From: Herbiconiux ginsengi
Lineage (GTDB): Bacteria; Actinomycetota; Actinomycetes; Actinomycetales; Microbacteriaceae
DNA: 64,000 nt
Direction of reading: 5' to 3'
Assembly (NCBI RefSeq): GCF_900107435.1
Contig: NZ_FNPZ01000003.1
Location: forward strand, 248,001-312,000
Below, one piece after another: positions 7,948-16,543 of the stretch. The translations under genes and the position numbers were made by a program. Every line of letters starts with the position of its first letter. Position 1 is the stretch's first letter. Below the pieces are notes generated by a model. The model was not told the DNA's origin and did no database searches. It worked only from the letters and a program-made list of their open reading frames with translations.

Positions 7948-8772
7948 ATGCTCATTCTCGCGGCGACGCCCATCGGGAACCTCAAGGATGCGTCGCTGCG
8001 GCTGATCGAACTGCTCTCCGAGGCCACTGTGGTGGCGGCCGAAGACACCCGGGTGACGGCCAAACTCCTGCGCGGACTCGGCATCGAGAACCGGCCCCGA
8101 CTCATCCCTCTGCACGAGCACAACGAGCGGGAGAAGTCCGCGTCTCTCGTGGAGCTGGCACGCGAGACGGATCTGGTGCTGCTCTCTGATGCGGGCATGC
8201 CGACGGTGTCCGACCCGGGATACCAGCTGGTGGTCGCGGCGGTGGAGGCCGGTGTCGACGTGACCGTGATCCCAGGCCCGTCGGCCGTGGTGACCGCGCT
8301 CGCGCTGTCGGGGCTGCCGACCGACCGCTTCACCTTCGAGGGCTTCTTGCCGCGCAAACAGGGCGAGCGGTTGCAGACCTTCCGGATGCTCGAGCGCGAG
8401 CCGCGCACGATGGTGTTCTTCGAGTCGCCGAACCGGCTGGCCGACGCGCTGACCGACCTCGCGACGGTGCTGGGCGCTGAGCGGCGGGTGGTGGTGGTGC
8501 GCGAACTGACGAAGATGTTCGAGGAGGCGCGACGCGGCACGGCGGCAGAACTCGCCGAATGGGCGGCCGGGGGAGTGAAAGGTGAGATCTGCATCGTCGT
8601 GGCGGGCGCCGAGGCCCTGGTCGCCGACCTCCCCTCGGGAATCGCGCAGGTGCTCGAGCTCGTCTCCGACGGCTACCGCCTGAAGGATGCCGCCGCGAGC
8701 ATCGCCGAGGCCACCGGCCTCGGCAAGCGCGATCTCTACGAGGGCGCCCTCGCGGCCCGCCGCCCGTCCTGA
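7948..8772 (+). CDS. rsmI: 16S rRNA (cytidine-1402-2'-O)-methyltransferase
   Basis: A 274-residue SAM-dependent enzyme of the tetrapyrrole-methylase fold that 2'-O-methylates C1402 in the ribosomal decoding centre. Signatures in order are LAATPIGNLKDASLR at the start, AAEDTRVTAKLL, LLSDAGMPTVSDPGY and SGLPTDRFTFEGFLPRK. The C-terminal small domain ends with LKDAAASIAEATGLGKRDLY. Full length. An in-frame GTG two codons upstream is possible, but the -10 spacing favours this ATG. The place next to metG and divergent from pmt is common in actinobacteria. Confidence 0.95.
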   Translation: MLILAATPIGNLKDASLRLIELLSEATVVAAEDTRVTAKLLRGLGIENRPRLIPLHEHNEREKSASLVELARETDLVLLSDAGMPTVSDPGYQLVVAAVEAGVDVTVIPGPSAVVTALALSGLPTDRFTFEGFLPRKQGERLQTFRMLEREPRTMVFFESPNRLADALTDLATVLGAERRVVVVRELTKMFEEARRGTAAELAEWAAGGVKGEICIVVAGAEALVADLPSGIAQVLELVSDGYRLKDAAASIAEATGLGKRDLYEGALAARRPS

Positions 8773-8859
8773 TCCCCGGTGCGCTCGCCGCAGAGACCGA
8801 GCGGGCATACGGTGGCGTGCGACGGCGTTGCAGCTGGTGGGCGGCAGGAGGAGGACCCG

Positions 8860-9783
8860 ATGACGAGAGCGGTTCGATTCGATCGCTACGGCAGCACCGA
8901 GGTGCTGCGCGTGGTCGAGGTGGCACGGCCGGAACCCGGGCCGGGCGAGGTGCGCGTGGAAGTGGTGGCCGCCTCCATCAACCCGGGTGAGGCGGCGATC
9001 CGTCGCGGACTCTTCGATGCGGTGTTCCCCGCCACCTTCCCCTCCGGCCAGGGCAGCGACTTCGCCGGCCGGGTGACGGCGCGCGGCGCCGGCGTGCAGG
9101 GCATCGGCCTGGGCCAAGAGGTCATCGGGTTCAGCGACGACCGCTCGTCTCAGGCGACCGAGGTGGTGGTGGCGGCCGCGAACGTCGTGCCGAAGCCGGC
9201 CACCGTCACCTGGGAAGAGGCCGCGACACTCTACGTCGCCGGCACCAGCGCCTTCGCGGCGGTTCGTGCCGTGGGCGCTGACCTGGGCGACGTCGTGGTG
9301 GTGGCGGGGGCCTCCGGGGGCGTGGGGATCTTCGCTGCTCAGCTCGCGCGTCACGCGGGCGCCACGGTCGTCGGCACGGCCCGGGAAGAAGAACACGACT
9401 TCTTGCGCAGCCTCGAGATCATTCCGGTGAGCTACGGCGACGGGGTGGCCGAGCGCATCCGCGCCGCCGTTCCCGAAGGCGTCGACGCCTTCATCGACAC
9501 CCACGGCAGCGGGAACGTCGCGCTCGCCATCGAGCTCGGCGTCAGCCCGGACCGCATCGACACCATCGCCGACTTCGCCGCGGCGAAGCAGTACGGCGTG
9601 AAGTCCGAGGGCAACGCGGCCGGCGGCGGAGCGCAGACGTTGAGCGAGCTGGCGGCCCTCATCGTGGAAGGCGAGCTGCGCATCCCGATCGACACCATCT
9701 ATCCGTTCGAGCGCGTCGCCGAGGCCTACGGCCACCTCGAGAAGCAGCACGTGCGCGGCAAGATCGTGCTGCGGATGGAGTGA
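8860..9783 (+). CDS. NADP-dependent quinone-oxidoreductase-like enzyme (MDR superfamily)
   Basis: A 307-residue zinc-less medium-chain dehydrogenase/reductase. The N-terminal GroES-like domain has RFDRYGSTEVLRVVEV, ASINPGEAAIRRGL and FPSGQGSDFAGRV. The Rossmann domain has the NADPH loop VVVAGASGGVGIFAAQLARHAGA, shown here as its two halves AGASGGVG and FAAQLARHAGA. No zinc-binding Cys/His cluster is visible. Related proteins reduce quinones or enals; the substrate here is unknown. The start ATG follows a strong AGGAGGAGG site. It stands alone between rsmI and metG, which are neighbours in many relatives, so it may be an insertion. Confidence 0.85.
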   Translation: MTRAVRFDRYGSTEVLRVVEVARPEPGPGEVRVEVVAASINPGEAAIRRGLFDAVFPATFPSGQGSDFAGRVTARGAGVQGIGLGQEVIGFSDDRSSQATEVVVAAANVVPKPATVTWEEAATLYVAGTSAFAAVRAVGADLGDVVVVAGASGGVGIFAAQLARHAGATVVGTAREEEHDFLRSLEIIPVSYGDGVAERIRAAVPEGVDAFIDTHGSGNVALAIELGVSPDRIDTIADFAAAKQYGVKSEGNAAGGGAQTLSELAALIVEGELRIPIDTIYPFERVAEAYGHLEKQHVRGKIVLRME

Positions 9784-9839
9784 CTTCGCCCATCCCTTCC
9801 TCCACTTGTCACACGAACACCCCGGCCGTTCGCGGCCTT

Positions 9840-9845
9840 TAGGAT
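9840..9845 (+). promoter_or_regulatory. Predicted -10 box of metG
   Basis: TAGGAT lies 7 nt before the ATG at 9853. It overlaps the alternative in-frame ATG at 9844, which argues for the downstream start. Confidence 0.5.
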
Positions 9846-9852
9846 GGTCAGC

Positions 9853-11421
9853 ATGTCCGACGGCTCTTCGTTCTACATCACCACGCCGATCTTCTATGTG
9901 AACGACGTGCCGCACATCGGGCACGCCTACACCGAGGTGGCCGCCGACGTGCTCGCGCGCTGGCACCGGCAGGCGGGCGATGACACCTGGTTCCTCACCG
10001 GCACCGACGAGCACGGCCAGAAGATCTTGCGCACCGCGACGGCCAACGGCATGAGCCCCAAGGAGTGGGCCGACAAGCTCGTGGCCGAGTCGTGGCAGCC
10101 GTTGCTCAACACGATCGACATCTCGAACGACGACTTCATCCGCACCACCGACGAGCGGCACGAGGTCAACGTGCAGCTCTTCCTGCAGCGCCTCTATGAC
10201 GCCGGATTCATCTATACCGGCGAGTACGAGGGCTACTACTGCGTGGGCTGCGAGGAGTACAAGCAGCTCTCCGACCTCGAAGACGGCACCGGGCAGTACG
10301 AGGGTCAGCTGGTCTGCAAGATCCACTCGAAGCCCGTCGAACTGCTCAAGGAGCGCAACTACTTCTTCAGGATGAGCGACTTCACCCAGCCGCTGCTCGA
10401 CCTCTACGAGTCGCGCCCTGATTTCGTGCAGCCCGAGAGCGTGCGCAACGAGATCGTGCAGTTCGTCAAGCGCGGCCTGACCGACCTCTCCATTTCGCGG
10501 CAGACCTTCGACTGGGGCATCAAGGTGCCATGGGACGAGACGCACGTCGTCTACGTCTGGTTCGACGCGCTGCTCAACTACGCCACCGCGGCCGGCTACG
10601 GCTACGACCAGGAGAAGTTCGACCGGCTCTGGCCGGCCACCCACATCGTCGGCAAGGACATCGCGCGCTTCCACGCCGTCATCTGGCCGGCCATGCTGAT
10701 GGCCGCGGGGCTCGAGGTGCCGAAGCAGGTCTACGGTCACGGCTGGCTGCTGGTGGGCGGTGAGAAGATGTCGAAGTCGAAGCTCACCGGCATCGCGCCT
10801 GAGCAGATCACCGACACCTTCGGCTCGGACGCGTTCCGCTACTACTTCATGCGCGCCATCAACTTCGGACAGGACGGCTCGTTCAGCTGGGAAGACCTCT
10901 CGGCCCGCTACCAGGCCGAGCTCGCCAACGGCTTCGGCAACCTCGCGTCGCGCGTGATCGCGATGGTGACGCGCTACCACGGCGGCACCGTGCCCGCGGC
11001 TGTGGAGTCGGCGCTGACGGATGCGGATCGTGCCATCCGAGCCACCGAGCGCCGGGCGACCAAGGCCGCCGACGAAGCGATCGAGCGGCTGGCCGTGCAC
11101 GAAGCGATTGCCCGCGTGTGGGAGCTGGTCGACGAACTGAACGGGTACATCACTCTCCAAGAGCCGTGGGTGCTGGCGAAAGACCCGTCGCAGGCCGACA
11201 GGCTGGCCACCGTGCTCAACACCGCGGTGCACGGGCTCGGTACGCTCACGGTACTTCTCTCGCCCGTCGTTCCCGAGGCCGCCGCGAAACTGTGGACGGC
11301 GCTCTCCGGAACGGGATCTGTGCAGGACCAGCCGATCCGCTCGGCCTGGGAATGGACGGGCGGCGCGCGCGTCGAACCCCTCGAGGCGCTCTTCCCGCGG
11401 ATCGAGGTCGACGCGTCGTGA
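9853..11421 (+). CDS. metG: Methionyl-tRNA synthetase
   Basis: A 522-residue class I aminoacyl-tRNA synthetase that charges initiator and elongator tRNA-Met. The signature HIGH occurs in VPHIGHAYTEVAADV and KMSKS in GGEKMSKSKLTG. The inserted connective domain has YYCVGCEEY followed by VCKIH, a reduced zinc-knuckle set. Anticodon-binding helices occupy roughly residues 370-510, with LATVLNTAVHGLGTLTVLLSPV. There is no C-terminal tRNA-binding dimerisation domain, as in many actinobacteria. The start is set by the -10 box 7 nt upstream. The tatD start overlaps its stop by 4 nt. Confidence 0.96.
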   Translation: MSDGSSFYITTPIFYVNDVPHIGHAYTEVAADVLARWHRQAGDDTWFLTGTDEHGQKILRTATANGMSPKEWADKLVAESWQPLLNTIDISNDDFIRTTDERHEVNVQLFLQRLYDAGFIYTGEYEGYYCVGCEEYKQLSDLEDGTGQYEGQLVCKIHSKPVELLKERNYFFRMSDFTQPLLDLYESRPDFVQPESVRNEIVQFVKRGLTDLSISRQTFDWGIKVPWDETHVVYVWFDALLNYATAAGYGYDQEKFDRLWPATHIVGKDIARFHAVIWPAMLMAAGLEVPKQVYGHGWLLVGGEKMSKSKLTGIAPEQITDTFGSDAFRYYFMRAINFGQDGSFSWEDLSARYQAELANGFGNLASRVIAMVTRYHGGTVPAAVESALTDADRAIRATERRATKAADEAIERLAVHEAIARVWELVDELNGYITLQEPWVLAKDPSQADRLATVLNTAVHGLGTLTVLLSPVVPEAAAKLWTALSGTGSVQDQPIRSAWEWTGGARVEPLEALFPRIEVDAS

Positions 11422-12344
11422 CGTCGCTCTCGCCGGCCGAGGGAGAGCCGCCCGCGTACCTCCGCAAGCGGGAGCCCTCCGAGCGCGGCGACCAGACCTA
11501 TCCGCCGCTGCCGGAGGCGCTCGTGGTGCCGGTCTACGACAACCACACGCATCTCGAGGTGGCCGACGGCGACGATCCGATCGATTACCACGAGCACCTC
11601 GACCGAGCCTCCGCGGTCGGCGTGCGCGGTGTCGTGCAGGTGGGTACCGACCTGGAGACGAGCCGCTGGTCGGCTGAGCAGGCCGCCCGGGAACCGCGGA
11701 TGCTCGCGGCCGTCGCCATCCACCCGAACGACGCGCCTTCCTACGACGAGGCGGGCGGGCTCGACGACGCGCTCGCCGAGATCGCCGAACTCGCCTCCTG
11801 GCCGCGGGTGCGCGCCGTGGGCGAGACCGGTCTCGACTTCTACCGCACCGAGTCCGAGGCGGGGATCGCCGCGCAGTACCGCTCCTTCGAGGCGCACATC
11901 GCCATCGCGAAGGAGAACGGCATCGCGCTGCAGATCCATGACCGGGACGCCCACCGTGAAGTGGTCGAGACGCTCCGCCGGGTGGGAGCCCCCGAGCGCA
12001 CCGTGTTCCACTGCTTCTCGGGTGACGCGGAGTTCGCGGCCCTCTGCGCGGAGAACGGGTGGTACATGTCGTTCGCCGGCAACGTCACCTTCAAGAACGC
12101 CGGCGCGCTCCGCGAGGCCCTCGACGTGGCTCCGCGCTCGCTGATCATGGTGGAGACGGACGCGCCGTACCTCACTCCCACCCCGTTCCGTGGCCGCCCG
12201 AACGCGCCCTACCTGATTCCGCACACCCTGCGCGCGATGGCCGCGCACCTCGGCACCGACGTGTCGATGCTCGCCGCGCAGATCTCCTCGAACACCGAGC
12301 TGGTCTACGGGCGCTGGGATGACGACCCGGTGCAGGCCTCGTGA
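11418..12344 (+). CDS. tatD: TatD-family metal-dependent deoxyribonuclease
   Basis: A 308-residue TIM-barrel hydrolase. Metal-binding signatures are VYDNHTHLEV (HxH), GETGLDFYR, LQIHDRDAHREV, VFHCFSGD and VETDAPYLTP. TatD proteins have 3'-5' exonuclease activity on DNA with a role in repair of oxidised ends. The first 35 residues are a basic, Pro-rich extension not typical of the family. The GTG start overlaps metG and the stop overlaps rsmA, both by 4 nt, so the three genes are tightly translation-coupled. In many actinobacteria an rpf-like gene sits between tatD and rsmA; it is absent here. Confidence 0.93.
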   Translation: MTSLSPAEGEPPAYLRKREPSERGDQTYPPLPEALVVPVYDNHTHLEVADGDDPIDYHEHLDRASAVGVRGVVQVGTDLETSRWSAEQAAREPRMLAAVAIHPNDAPSYDEAGGLDDALAEIAELASWPRVRAVGETGLDFYRTESEAGIAAQYRSFEAHIAIAKENGIALQIHDRDAHREVVETLRRVGAPERTVFHCFSGDAEFAALCAENGWYMSFAGNVTFKNAGALREALDVAPRSLIMVETDAPYLTPTPFRGRPNAPYLIPHTLRAMAAHLGTDVSMLAAQISSNTELVYGRWDDDPVQAS

Positions 12345-13225
12345 ACTCGACCTCGTCGACGGGCGGCGAACCCGCATCCGTCTTCCTGCTCGGCCCGGCC
12401 GAGATCCGCGATCTCGCCGCCCTGCTCGACCTCACCCCCACCAAGAAGCTCGGGCAGAACTTCGTGATCGACGCGAACACCGTGCGCAAGATCGTGCGCG
12501 TGGCGGGCGTCGAGGCCGGTGACGTGGTGCTCGAGGTGGGGCCCGGGCTCGGATCGCTGACGCTCGGTCTGCTCGAGGCAGGCGCGGAGGTCGTCGCGGT
12601 CGAGATCGACCGGCGACTCGCCGAGCAACTGCCGTTGACCGTGTCGCAGCTGGCTCCGGATGCGGCGCTCACCGTCGTTCGCGACGACGCGTTACGCATC
12701 CTGTCGCTCCCGTCGTCGCCGTCGCGACTTGTGGCGAACCTGCCCTACAACGTCTCGGTGCCGGTGCTGCTGCACCTGCTCGAGCACTTCCCGTCGATCC
12801 TGTCGGGCGTGGTGATGGTGCAGGCCGAGGTCGGGCACCGGCTCGCTGCCGAACCGGGATCGAAGGTCTACGGCTCGCCGAGCGTGAAGGCCGCCTGGTA
12901 CGGCGACTGGCGCACCGCCGGGAACGTCAGCCGGCAGGTGTTCTGGCCGGTGCCGAACGTCGATTCGGTGCTCGTGGGGTTCTCGCGGGTCGGCACAGGG
13001 CTCGACACTGAGGAGCTGCGCGTGCGCACCTTCGAGATCGTCGACGCGGCGTTCCAGCAGCGGCGCAAGATGCTGCGGCAGGCACTGTCGGTGGTGCTCG
13101 GCGATTCAGCGCGGGCGTCGGAGGTGCTCACGGCCGCGGGCGTCGCGCCCACCGCACGCGGCGAGGAGCTGACGGTGAACGACTTCTTGGCGGTGGCGCG
13201 AGCGTCGCTGACCGCTTGGGAGTAG
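12341..13225 (+). CDS. rsmA: 16S rRNA (adenine-1518/1519-N6)-dimethyltransferase KsgA
   Basis: A 294-residue SAM-dependent Rossmann methyltransferase that dimethylates A1518 and A1519 in helix 45 during late small-subunit assembly. Visible motifs are KKLGQNFVIDANTVRKIV near residue 30, the SAM loop VLEVGPGLGSLTLGLLEAG, and the catalytic NLPYNVSVPVLLHLL. The C-terminal helical domain has FQQRRKMLRQAL. The GTG start overlaps the tatD stop. ispE, the usual next gene, is displaced by 2.3 kb of inserted DNA. Confidence 0.95.
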   Translation: MNSTSSTGGEPASVFLLGPAEIRDLAALLDLTPTKKLGQNFVIDANTVRKIVRVAGVEAGDVVLEVGPGLGSLTLGLLEAGAEVVAVEIDRRLAEQLPLTVSQLAPDAALTVVRDDALRILSLPSSPSRLVANLPYNVSVPVLLHLLEHFPSILSGVVMVQAEVGHRLAAEPGSKVYGSPSVKAAWYGDWRTAGNVSRQVFWPVPNVDSVLVGFSRVGTGLDTEELRVRTFEIVDAAFQQRRKMLRQALSVVLGDSARASEVLTAAGVAPTARGEELTVNDFLAVARASLTAWE

Positions 13226-13299
13226 TGAGTACTCATACCGCTCCGCTCGCACTAGCACGAAAATGAGATAATCTCGATCGTGAAATCTTGGAGCTTCGT

Positions 13300-14604
13300 A
13301 TGTCTGTCTCGTTCCGAACCCTCGGCAACCGGATCGTCTCTGCACTTGGCGTCGTGCTGGCATGCGCCGCGTTCTTGAGTGCGCCGAACGCTGCGATAGC
13401 TGCCGTCGCTGCCGTCGACGACAGCTACATCGCGAAACCGAATGTATTCTTCAACTCTCCCGTTGACCGAGGGCCACTCGCAAACGACCCGGGGGCCGAT
13501 CCCGCTTGGTCGATCGCGATAACGAAGGGTCCGAACCATGGCGGCGCCTCGGCGGTCGGGTCAGGAGGTTCCTTCGCATACGCGCCGACTTTCGGGTTCA
13601 GTGGTGAGGACTCGTTCAGCTATTGCGTGACAATCAAACCCCAAGTGCTTCCGTGTATGAGTGGGTCGGCGACCGTCCACATCACGGTAAAGCCTACGCT
13701 CGACCGGATCGACGGCGCTGACAGGTTCGCCGTCTCGGCCGCCATTGTGTCTGAACTCTTTTCCCCGAACCCCGACGTTGTATACGTTGCCTCGGGCGAG
13801 GCCTTTCCCGATGCCCTCTCGGCATCATACGCAGCGGCTTCGCGTGGCGCGCCAGTGCTTCTCGTGGCAAAAGACACAATCCCCGCCCAGGTCAAAAGCG
13901 AGCTCGAGCGACTCAGGCCGAAGGAGATAGTGATCATAGGCGGAGAGAACTCCATCGGCGTCGCAGTTCAGGGTAGCCTCGGCGCCTATTCCCACAACGT
14001 CCGTAGGATCGGGGGAGCTGATCGGTTTGCGGTGTCTTCTGCGATCTCGGCGGACACGCCTGCGTTGCCAGGATCGATCGTCTGGATCACGTCCGGCACT
14101 ACCTTTCCCGACGCGCTATCGGGGTCGCCGGCTGCCGCACATATGAATGGCCGTATTCTTCTTATCGCGAAGGACAACGTCCCCGCTGCGATCAAAGCAG
14201 AACTCATGAACTTAGCGCCGAGCAAGATTGTCGTGCTTGGAGGTCCGGATTCCATCTCACAGGCCGCTATCGACGAACTGAAGACGGTTCAGCACGATAC
14301 CACGCGCATCACGGGAGCCGATCGCTTCGACGTCTCGGCCGCCGCCTCGGCGGAGGCGTTCACTAGCACGGGGACTCGCACGGTCTTTGTTGCCTCGGGG
14401 GAGGTGTTCCCGGATGCCCTGTCGGGCTCTGCAGCAGCGATCAAGTTCGAAGCGCCCGTGCTGCTTGTCAAGAAGGACTCCATTCCGGCTGCAGTGGAGA
14501 GGGAACTCAACCGCTTGAATCCGATTCGTCTGATCGTCCTCGGGGGCGTAAATTCCATCTCTGCAGACGTTTTGACGCGGCTCAGGATGTATCTCGCCGC
14601 CTGA
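13300..14604 (+). CDS. Secreted cell-wall-binding-repeat (CWB2) protein
   Basis: A 434-residue exported protein. A signal peptide (residues 1-32, hydrophobic core SALGVVLACAAFL, cut near AIAAVAA) is followed by a beta-rich domain (about 33-130) starting DDSYIAKPN, similar to cadherin/Ig-like tandem domains. Three CWB2 repeats of about 100 residues follow, starting near 136, 237 and 336 with RIDGADRFAVSAA, RIGGADRFAVSSA and RITGADRFDVSAA. Each continues with a FPDALS segment and an IVIIGGENSI-like strand. CWB2 modules bind anionic wall polymers. No enzymatic domain is present. Third-position A/T use (for example around 14140-14170) is clearly higher than in flanking genes, suggesting recent acquisition. 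The ribosome site is weak. Confidence 0.85.
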   Translation: MSVSFRTLGNRIVSALGVVLACAAFLSAPNAAIAAVAAVDDSYIAKPNVFFNSPVDRGPLANDPGADPAWSIAITKGPNHGGASAVGSGGSFAYAPTFGFSGEDSFSYCVTIKPQVLPCMSGSATVHITVKPTLDRIDGADRFAVSAAIVSELFSPNPDVVYVASGEAFPDALSASYAAASRGAPVLLVAKDTIPAQVKSELERLRPKEIVIIGGENSIGVAVQGSLGAYSHNVRRIGGADRFAVSSAISADTPALPGSIVWITSGTTFPDALSGSPAAAHMNGRILLIAKDNVPAAIKAELMNLAPSKIVVLGGPDSISQAAIDELKTVQHDTTRITGADRFDVSAAASAEAFTSTGTRTVFVASGEVFPDALSGSAAAIKFEAPVLLVKKDSIPAAVERELNRLNPIRLIVLGGVNSISADVLTRLRMYLAA

Positions 14605-14682
14605 CTTGATCGCAGTCTAGAAACGTTCGACTCAGCGACGCCAAGCGATCGGGCATTTCAACCGATAGGTGGCCGGGCGTGT

Positions 14683-14688
14683 GAGGAT
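14683..14688 (+). promoter_or_regulatory. Predicted -10 box of the 14.7-kb hydrolase gene
   Basis: GAGGAT, preceded by TGT (extended -10 like), lies 6 nt before the GTG at 14695. Confidence 0.3.
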
Positions 14689-14694
14689 CGAGGG

Positions 14695-15516
14695 GTGACC
14701 TCGAACGCCGCCACCCCGTTCCCCGTCGGCCTCACCACCCTGCACTGGGGTGAAGCGGATGCGCATCCCCGGGCTTTGCTCCTGCACGGCCTCACCTCGG
14801 CCGGCGGAACGTGGTGGCAGGTCGCGAGTGCGCTCGCGGCAGGCGGGTGGTCGGTCACGGCCCCCGACCTGCGCGGGCACGGTGGTTCGCCGCGGACCCT
14901 CCGGTATCGACTGGCCGACTACGCCGCCGACGTGCTGGCCCTGGACCCTCCGGCGAGGTCGACGGTGACGGCGTCGACCTCGACCAGCGCAGCGGGCCGG
15001 CCGTGGGACCTCGTCGTGGGTCACTCCCTCGGCGGTGCGGTGGCGACGGTCGCCGCCCAAGCGCACCAGGACTGGACACGGGCGCTCCTGCTGCTCGATC
15101 CCGTGTTGAGCATGCCTGACGACCAGCACGACGCCGTGATCGCCGATCTGTTGGGAGACCTCGATCACCTCGATGCCGACGATCTCCTGCGCGCCAATCC
15201 GCGCTGGCACACCGAAGACGCCGTGCAGAAGGTGACCGCCGCCCGCGTCGTCAGCCCGTTCGTGGTCGAGCGCACGGTGCGGGACAACGTGGGGTGGAAC
15301 CTCGAACCGGTGGCAGCCCGCATCCGTTCGCACGTACGCGTGCTCGGCGCCGACCCGCAGCTCGGTGCCTCGTTCACCGCGGCCGAGGGCGACCGCCTGT
15401 CGGCTGCGTCGCCGGACTCCTTCTCGTTCGCGGTCGTGGAGGGAGCGGGCCACTCGATCCACCGCGACGACCCCGATCGCGTGGTCGCCGAAGCGCGAGC
15501 CCTGATCGCCCCCTGA
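14695..15516 (+). CDS. Alpha/beta-hydrolase
   Basis: A 273-residue alpha/beta-hydrolase. The oxyanion region is LLLHGLTSAGGTWW, then APDLRGHGGSPRTLRY, and the nucleophile elbow is VVGHSLGGAVATV with Ser as nucleophile. The catalytic His is in EGAGHSIHRDDP near the C-terminus. The general-acid Asp is probably in VLGADPQLG. The substrate cannot be told from sequence; relatives include esterases, epoxide hydrolases and haloperoxidase-like enzymes. It lies just before ispE and, with the CWB2 gene, separates ispE from rsmA. GTG start without a clear ribosome site, consistent with a leaderless mRNA. Confidence 0.85.
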   Translation: MTSNAATPFPVGLTTLHWGEADAHPRALLLHGLTSAGGTWWQVASALAAGGWSVTAPDLRGHGGSPRTLRYRLADYAADVLALDPPARSTVTASTSTSAAGRPWDLVVGHSLGGAVATVAAQAHQDWTRALLLLDPVLSMPDDQHDAVIADLLGDLDHLDADDLLRANPRWHTEDAVQKVTAARVVSPFVVERTVRDNVGWNLEPVAARIRSHVRVLGADPQLGASFTAAEGDRLSAASPDSFSFAVVEGAGHSIHRDDPDRVVAEARALIAP

Positions 15517-15539
15517 ACGGGGGAGGACGGCTCGTGGGA

Positions 15540-15545
15540 TAGGTT
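15540..15545 (+). promoter_or_regulatory. Predicted -10 box of ispE
   Basis: TAGGTT lies 6 nt before the ispE ATG, so ispE appears to have its own leaderless promoter after being separated from rsmA. Confidence 0.5.
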
Positions 15546-15551
15546 GGATGC

Positions 15552-16487
15552 ATGACCACTCGGGGCCTAGAGAAGACCGTGCATGTGCGGGCCCCGGGCA
15601 AGATCAACGTGTTCCTCAAGGTCGGCGCGGTGATGGACGACGGATATCACGACGTCGCCACGGCCTACCAGGCGGTCTCACTCTACGAAGACGTCTACGC
15701 CTCCCCGGCGAGTGATTTCTCGGTGCGTTTCGGCGGTCACATCGACACCAGCGGACTGGAGACGGATGGCTCGAACCTCGCCATCCGGGCCGCTCGCCTG
15801 CTCGCGCGCAAGACCGGTTTTCGCGGCGGCGTGAGCCTCGCGATCGACAAGAACGTGCCCATCGCCGGCGGCATGGGCGGCGGTTCGGCGGATGCCGCGG
15901 CGACTCTCCTCGCCTGCGATGCGCTCTGGGGAACCGACGTGGGTCGCGAAGAACTCCTCGTGCTCGCCTCCGAACTCGGGGCCGACGTGCCCTTCGCCTT
16001 CACCGGTGGCACGGCGATCGGCACCGGGCGGGGCGACCAGTTGAGCCCGGCACTCGCCAAGGGGCAGTTCCACTGGATCCTCGTGCTGCCCGACCACGGG
16101 CTGAGCACTCCCGAGGTGTACCGCGAGCTCGATCGGCACCGTGAACGCCACTCGCAAGACATCTTCCCGGCCCGGGGTCAGCCGGTGGTCGACACCGACG
16201 TGCTCCAGGCCCTCCGCGCCGGCGACCCGCACATGCTCGCCGAGTCGCTGCACAACGACCTGCAGGCGCCGTCGTTGCACCTCAACCCGGGGCTCGCAGC
16301 CATTCTCGAAGTGGGTGAAGCGAACGGTGCGCTGGCCGGACTCGTCTCCGGATCGGGCCCGACGGTCGCCTTCCTCACTGCCGACATCGACAGCGCCCTC
16401 GAATTGCAGATCGCCCTCTCCGCGGCCCGCTACCACGTCGTGCGGGTGACGGGTCCGGTGGCCGGGGCCCGCATCGTCGGCGACTGA
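15552..16487 (+). CDS. ispE: 4-diphosphocytidyl-2-C-methyl-D-erythritol kinase
   Basis: A 311-residue GHMP kinase that phosphorylates CDP-methylerythritol at the 2-position, the fourth step of the MEP isoprenoid pathway. Motifs are [13 protein letters not shown] at the N-terminus, the ATP loop [19 protein letters not shown] and the C-terminal [12 protein letters not shown]. The length is usual. The gene normally follows rsmA closely in actinobacteria; here it follows an inserted hydrolase. Confidence 0.95.
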   Translation: MTTRGLEKTVHVRAPGKINVFLKVGAVMDDGYHDVATAYQAVSLYEDVYASPASDFSVRFGGHIDTSGLETDGSNLAIRAARLLARKTGFRGGVSLAIDKNVPIAGGMGGGSADAAATLLACDALWGTDVGREELLVLASELGADVPFAFTGGTAIGTGRGDQLSPALAKGQFHWILVLPDHGLSTPEVYRELDRHRERHSQDIFPARGQPVVDTDVLQALRAGDPHMLAESLHNDLQAPSLHLNPGLAAILEVGEANGALAGLVSGSGPTVAFLTADIDSALELQIALSAARYHVVRVTGPVAGARIVGD

Positions 16488-16495
16488 CGCGCCCG

Positions 16496-16534
16496 CTAGC
16501 GAGCCGCTGCGGCCGAGCCCCGTCCGCTCGCTAG
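16496..16534. repeat. Inverted repeat between ispE and the Pr6Pr gene
   Basis: CTAGCGAGC (16496-16504) and GCTCGCTAG (16526-16534) are exact 9-bp complements separated by 21 nt. The right arm overlaps the -10 box of the next gene. It could be an operator or part of the ispE terminator. Confidence 0.4.
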
Positions 16535-16537
16535 AGT
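16532..16537 (+). promoter_or_regulatory. Predicted -10 box of the Pr6Pr gene
   Basis: TAGAGT is 6 nt before the ATG at 16544. It overlaps the right arm of the inverted repeat at 16496-16534. Confidence 0.45.
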
Positions 16538-16543
16538 GACGCC

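Noticed and set aside
7879-11232. A 1117-codon open frame on the minus strand across rsmI, the oxidoreductase and metG
   Set aside because: Composed of His/Arg/Asp/Val-rich low-complexity residues with no motif, antisense to three intact genes; an effect of high GC. The same holds for long antisense frames at 32170-34500 and 37589-39784.
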